From positions 1-32,071 of the forward strand of contig JAAYJS010000038.1 of the NCBI GenBank assembly GCA_012522805.1: a stretch of 32,071 nucleotides of DNA. The letters run 5' to 3'. A model generated the notes under the pieces. That model saw only the letters and a list, made by a program, of their open reading frames with translations. It had not been told where the DNA came from and made no database searches. The position numbers and the translations under genes were made by a program. This stretch comes from Eubacteriaceae bacterium (lineage in GTDB: Bacteria; Bacillota; Clostridia; Eubacteriales; Eubacteriaceae). Shown here one piece after another: positions 31,982 through 32,071 of this stretch (its first letter is position 1; every line of letters begins with the position of its first letter).

Positions 31982-32071
31982 GGGCGTGTCCGTAAATGAC
32001 TGAAGCGCTAGCGAAGGAATGAGGACAAGCCCGGGAATGTTACGAAGGAAAATTCAGAGCACGGCTTAAAA
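31982..32071 (+). mobile_element. Structured DNA at the window edge, possibly the start of a group II intron or other element
   Basis: GGGCGTGTCC (31982-31991) can pair with GGACAAGCCC (32023-32032) with one mismatch, and TAAGCCGTGC (31903-31912) with GCACGGCTTA (32059-32068) perfectly, so the region folds as a nested unit. The stretch CAGAGCACGG also occurs, from memory, in domain I of some bacterial group II introns, and class C introns insert behind terminator-like hairpins as found here. No intron-encoded protein is visible because the window ends. The call is weak. Confidence 0.25.

Overview
The window looks like chromosomal DNA of a low-to-mid GC Bacillota, most likely an anaerobic Clostridia-type organism. 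The reasons are strong AGGAGG-type ribosome sites, several TTG or GTG starts, FMN and cobalamin riboswitches that end in intrinsic terminators, a YhaM-type exoribonuclease, a type I-beta DAHP synthase, an orphan siroheme/ferredoxin reductase and Gram-positive sorting signals. The genus cannot be fixed from the sequence. No rRNA, tRNA, CRISPR array or prophage was seen.

Left part (1-5.0 kb). The window opens with the last 24 codons and right end of an IS256-type insertion sequence. It abuts a glycerol dehydrogenase gene (gldA) that lacks its first 26-29 codons. A shared terminator separates gldA from minus-strand genes: a siroheme/4Fe-4S reductase-like protein, an EamA transporter, and a URO-D-family protein followed by a 49-codon small gene. 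The URO-D gene has a structured leader that matches no riboswitch class I know.

Aromatic operon (5.2-8.9 kb). A consensus promoter drives a 38-codon leader peptide with four Tyr codons in seven positions. Next come a terminator, DAHP synthase (aroF), prephenate dehydrogenase (tyrA), a TatD nuclease and an AlkD-type DNA glycosylase. This looks like tyrosine-sensing attenuation.

Middle part (9-16.5 kb). It holds a small membrane-anchored protein, a NagD-type phosphatase, a methylthioribose kinase homologue, and a complete riboflavin operon (ribD-ribE-ribBA-ribH) under an FMN riboswitch. A HAD phosphatase gene abuts ribH and is a good candidate for the otherwise missing dephosphorylation step.

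Right part (16.5-32 kb). There is an 834-residue charged repeat protein with a C-terminal membrane domain, then a possible gene remnant and a tRNA adenine methyltransferase. A cobalamin riboswitch precedes a five-gene Opp/Nik-type ABC importer, followed by a MATE exporter. A minus-strand aminotransferase-yhaM pair comes next. Two tandem paralogous secreted proteins follow, with internal repeats, a Cys cluster and a C-terminal sorting signal that is intact in the first and altered in the second. The window ends in a long perfect hairpin followed by structured DNA that may be the edge of a mobile element.
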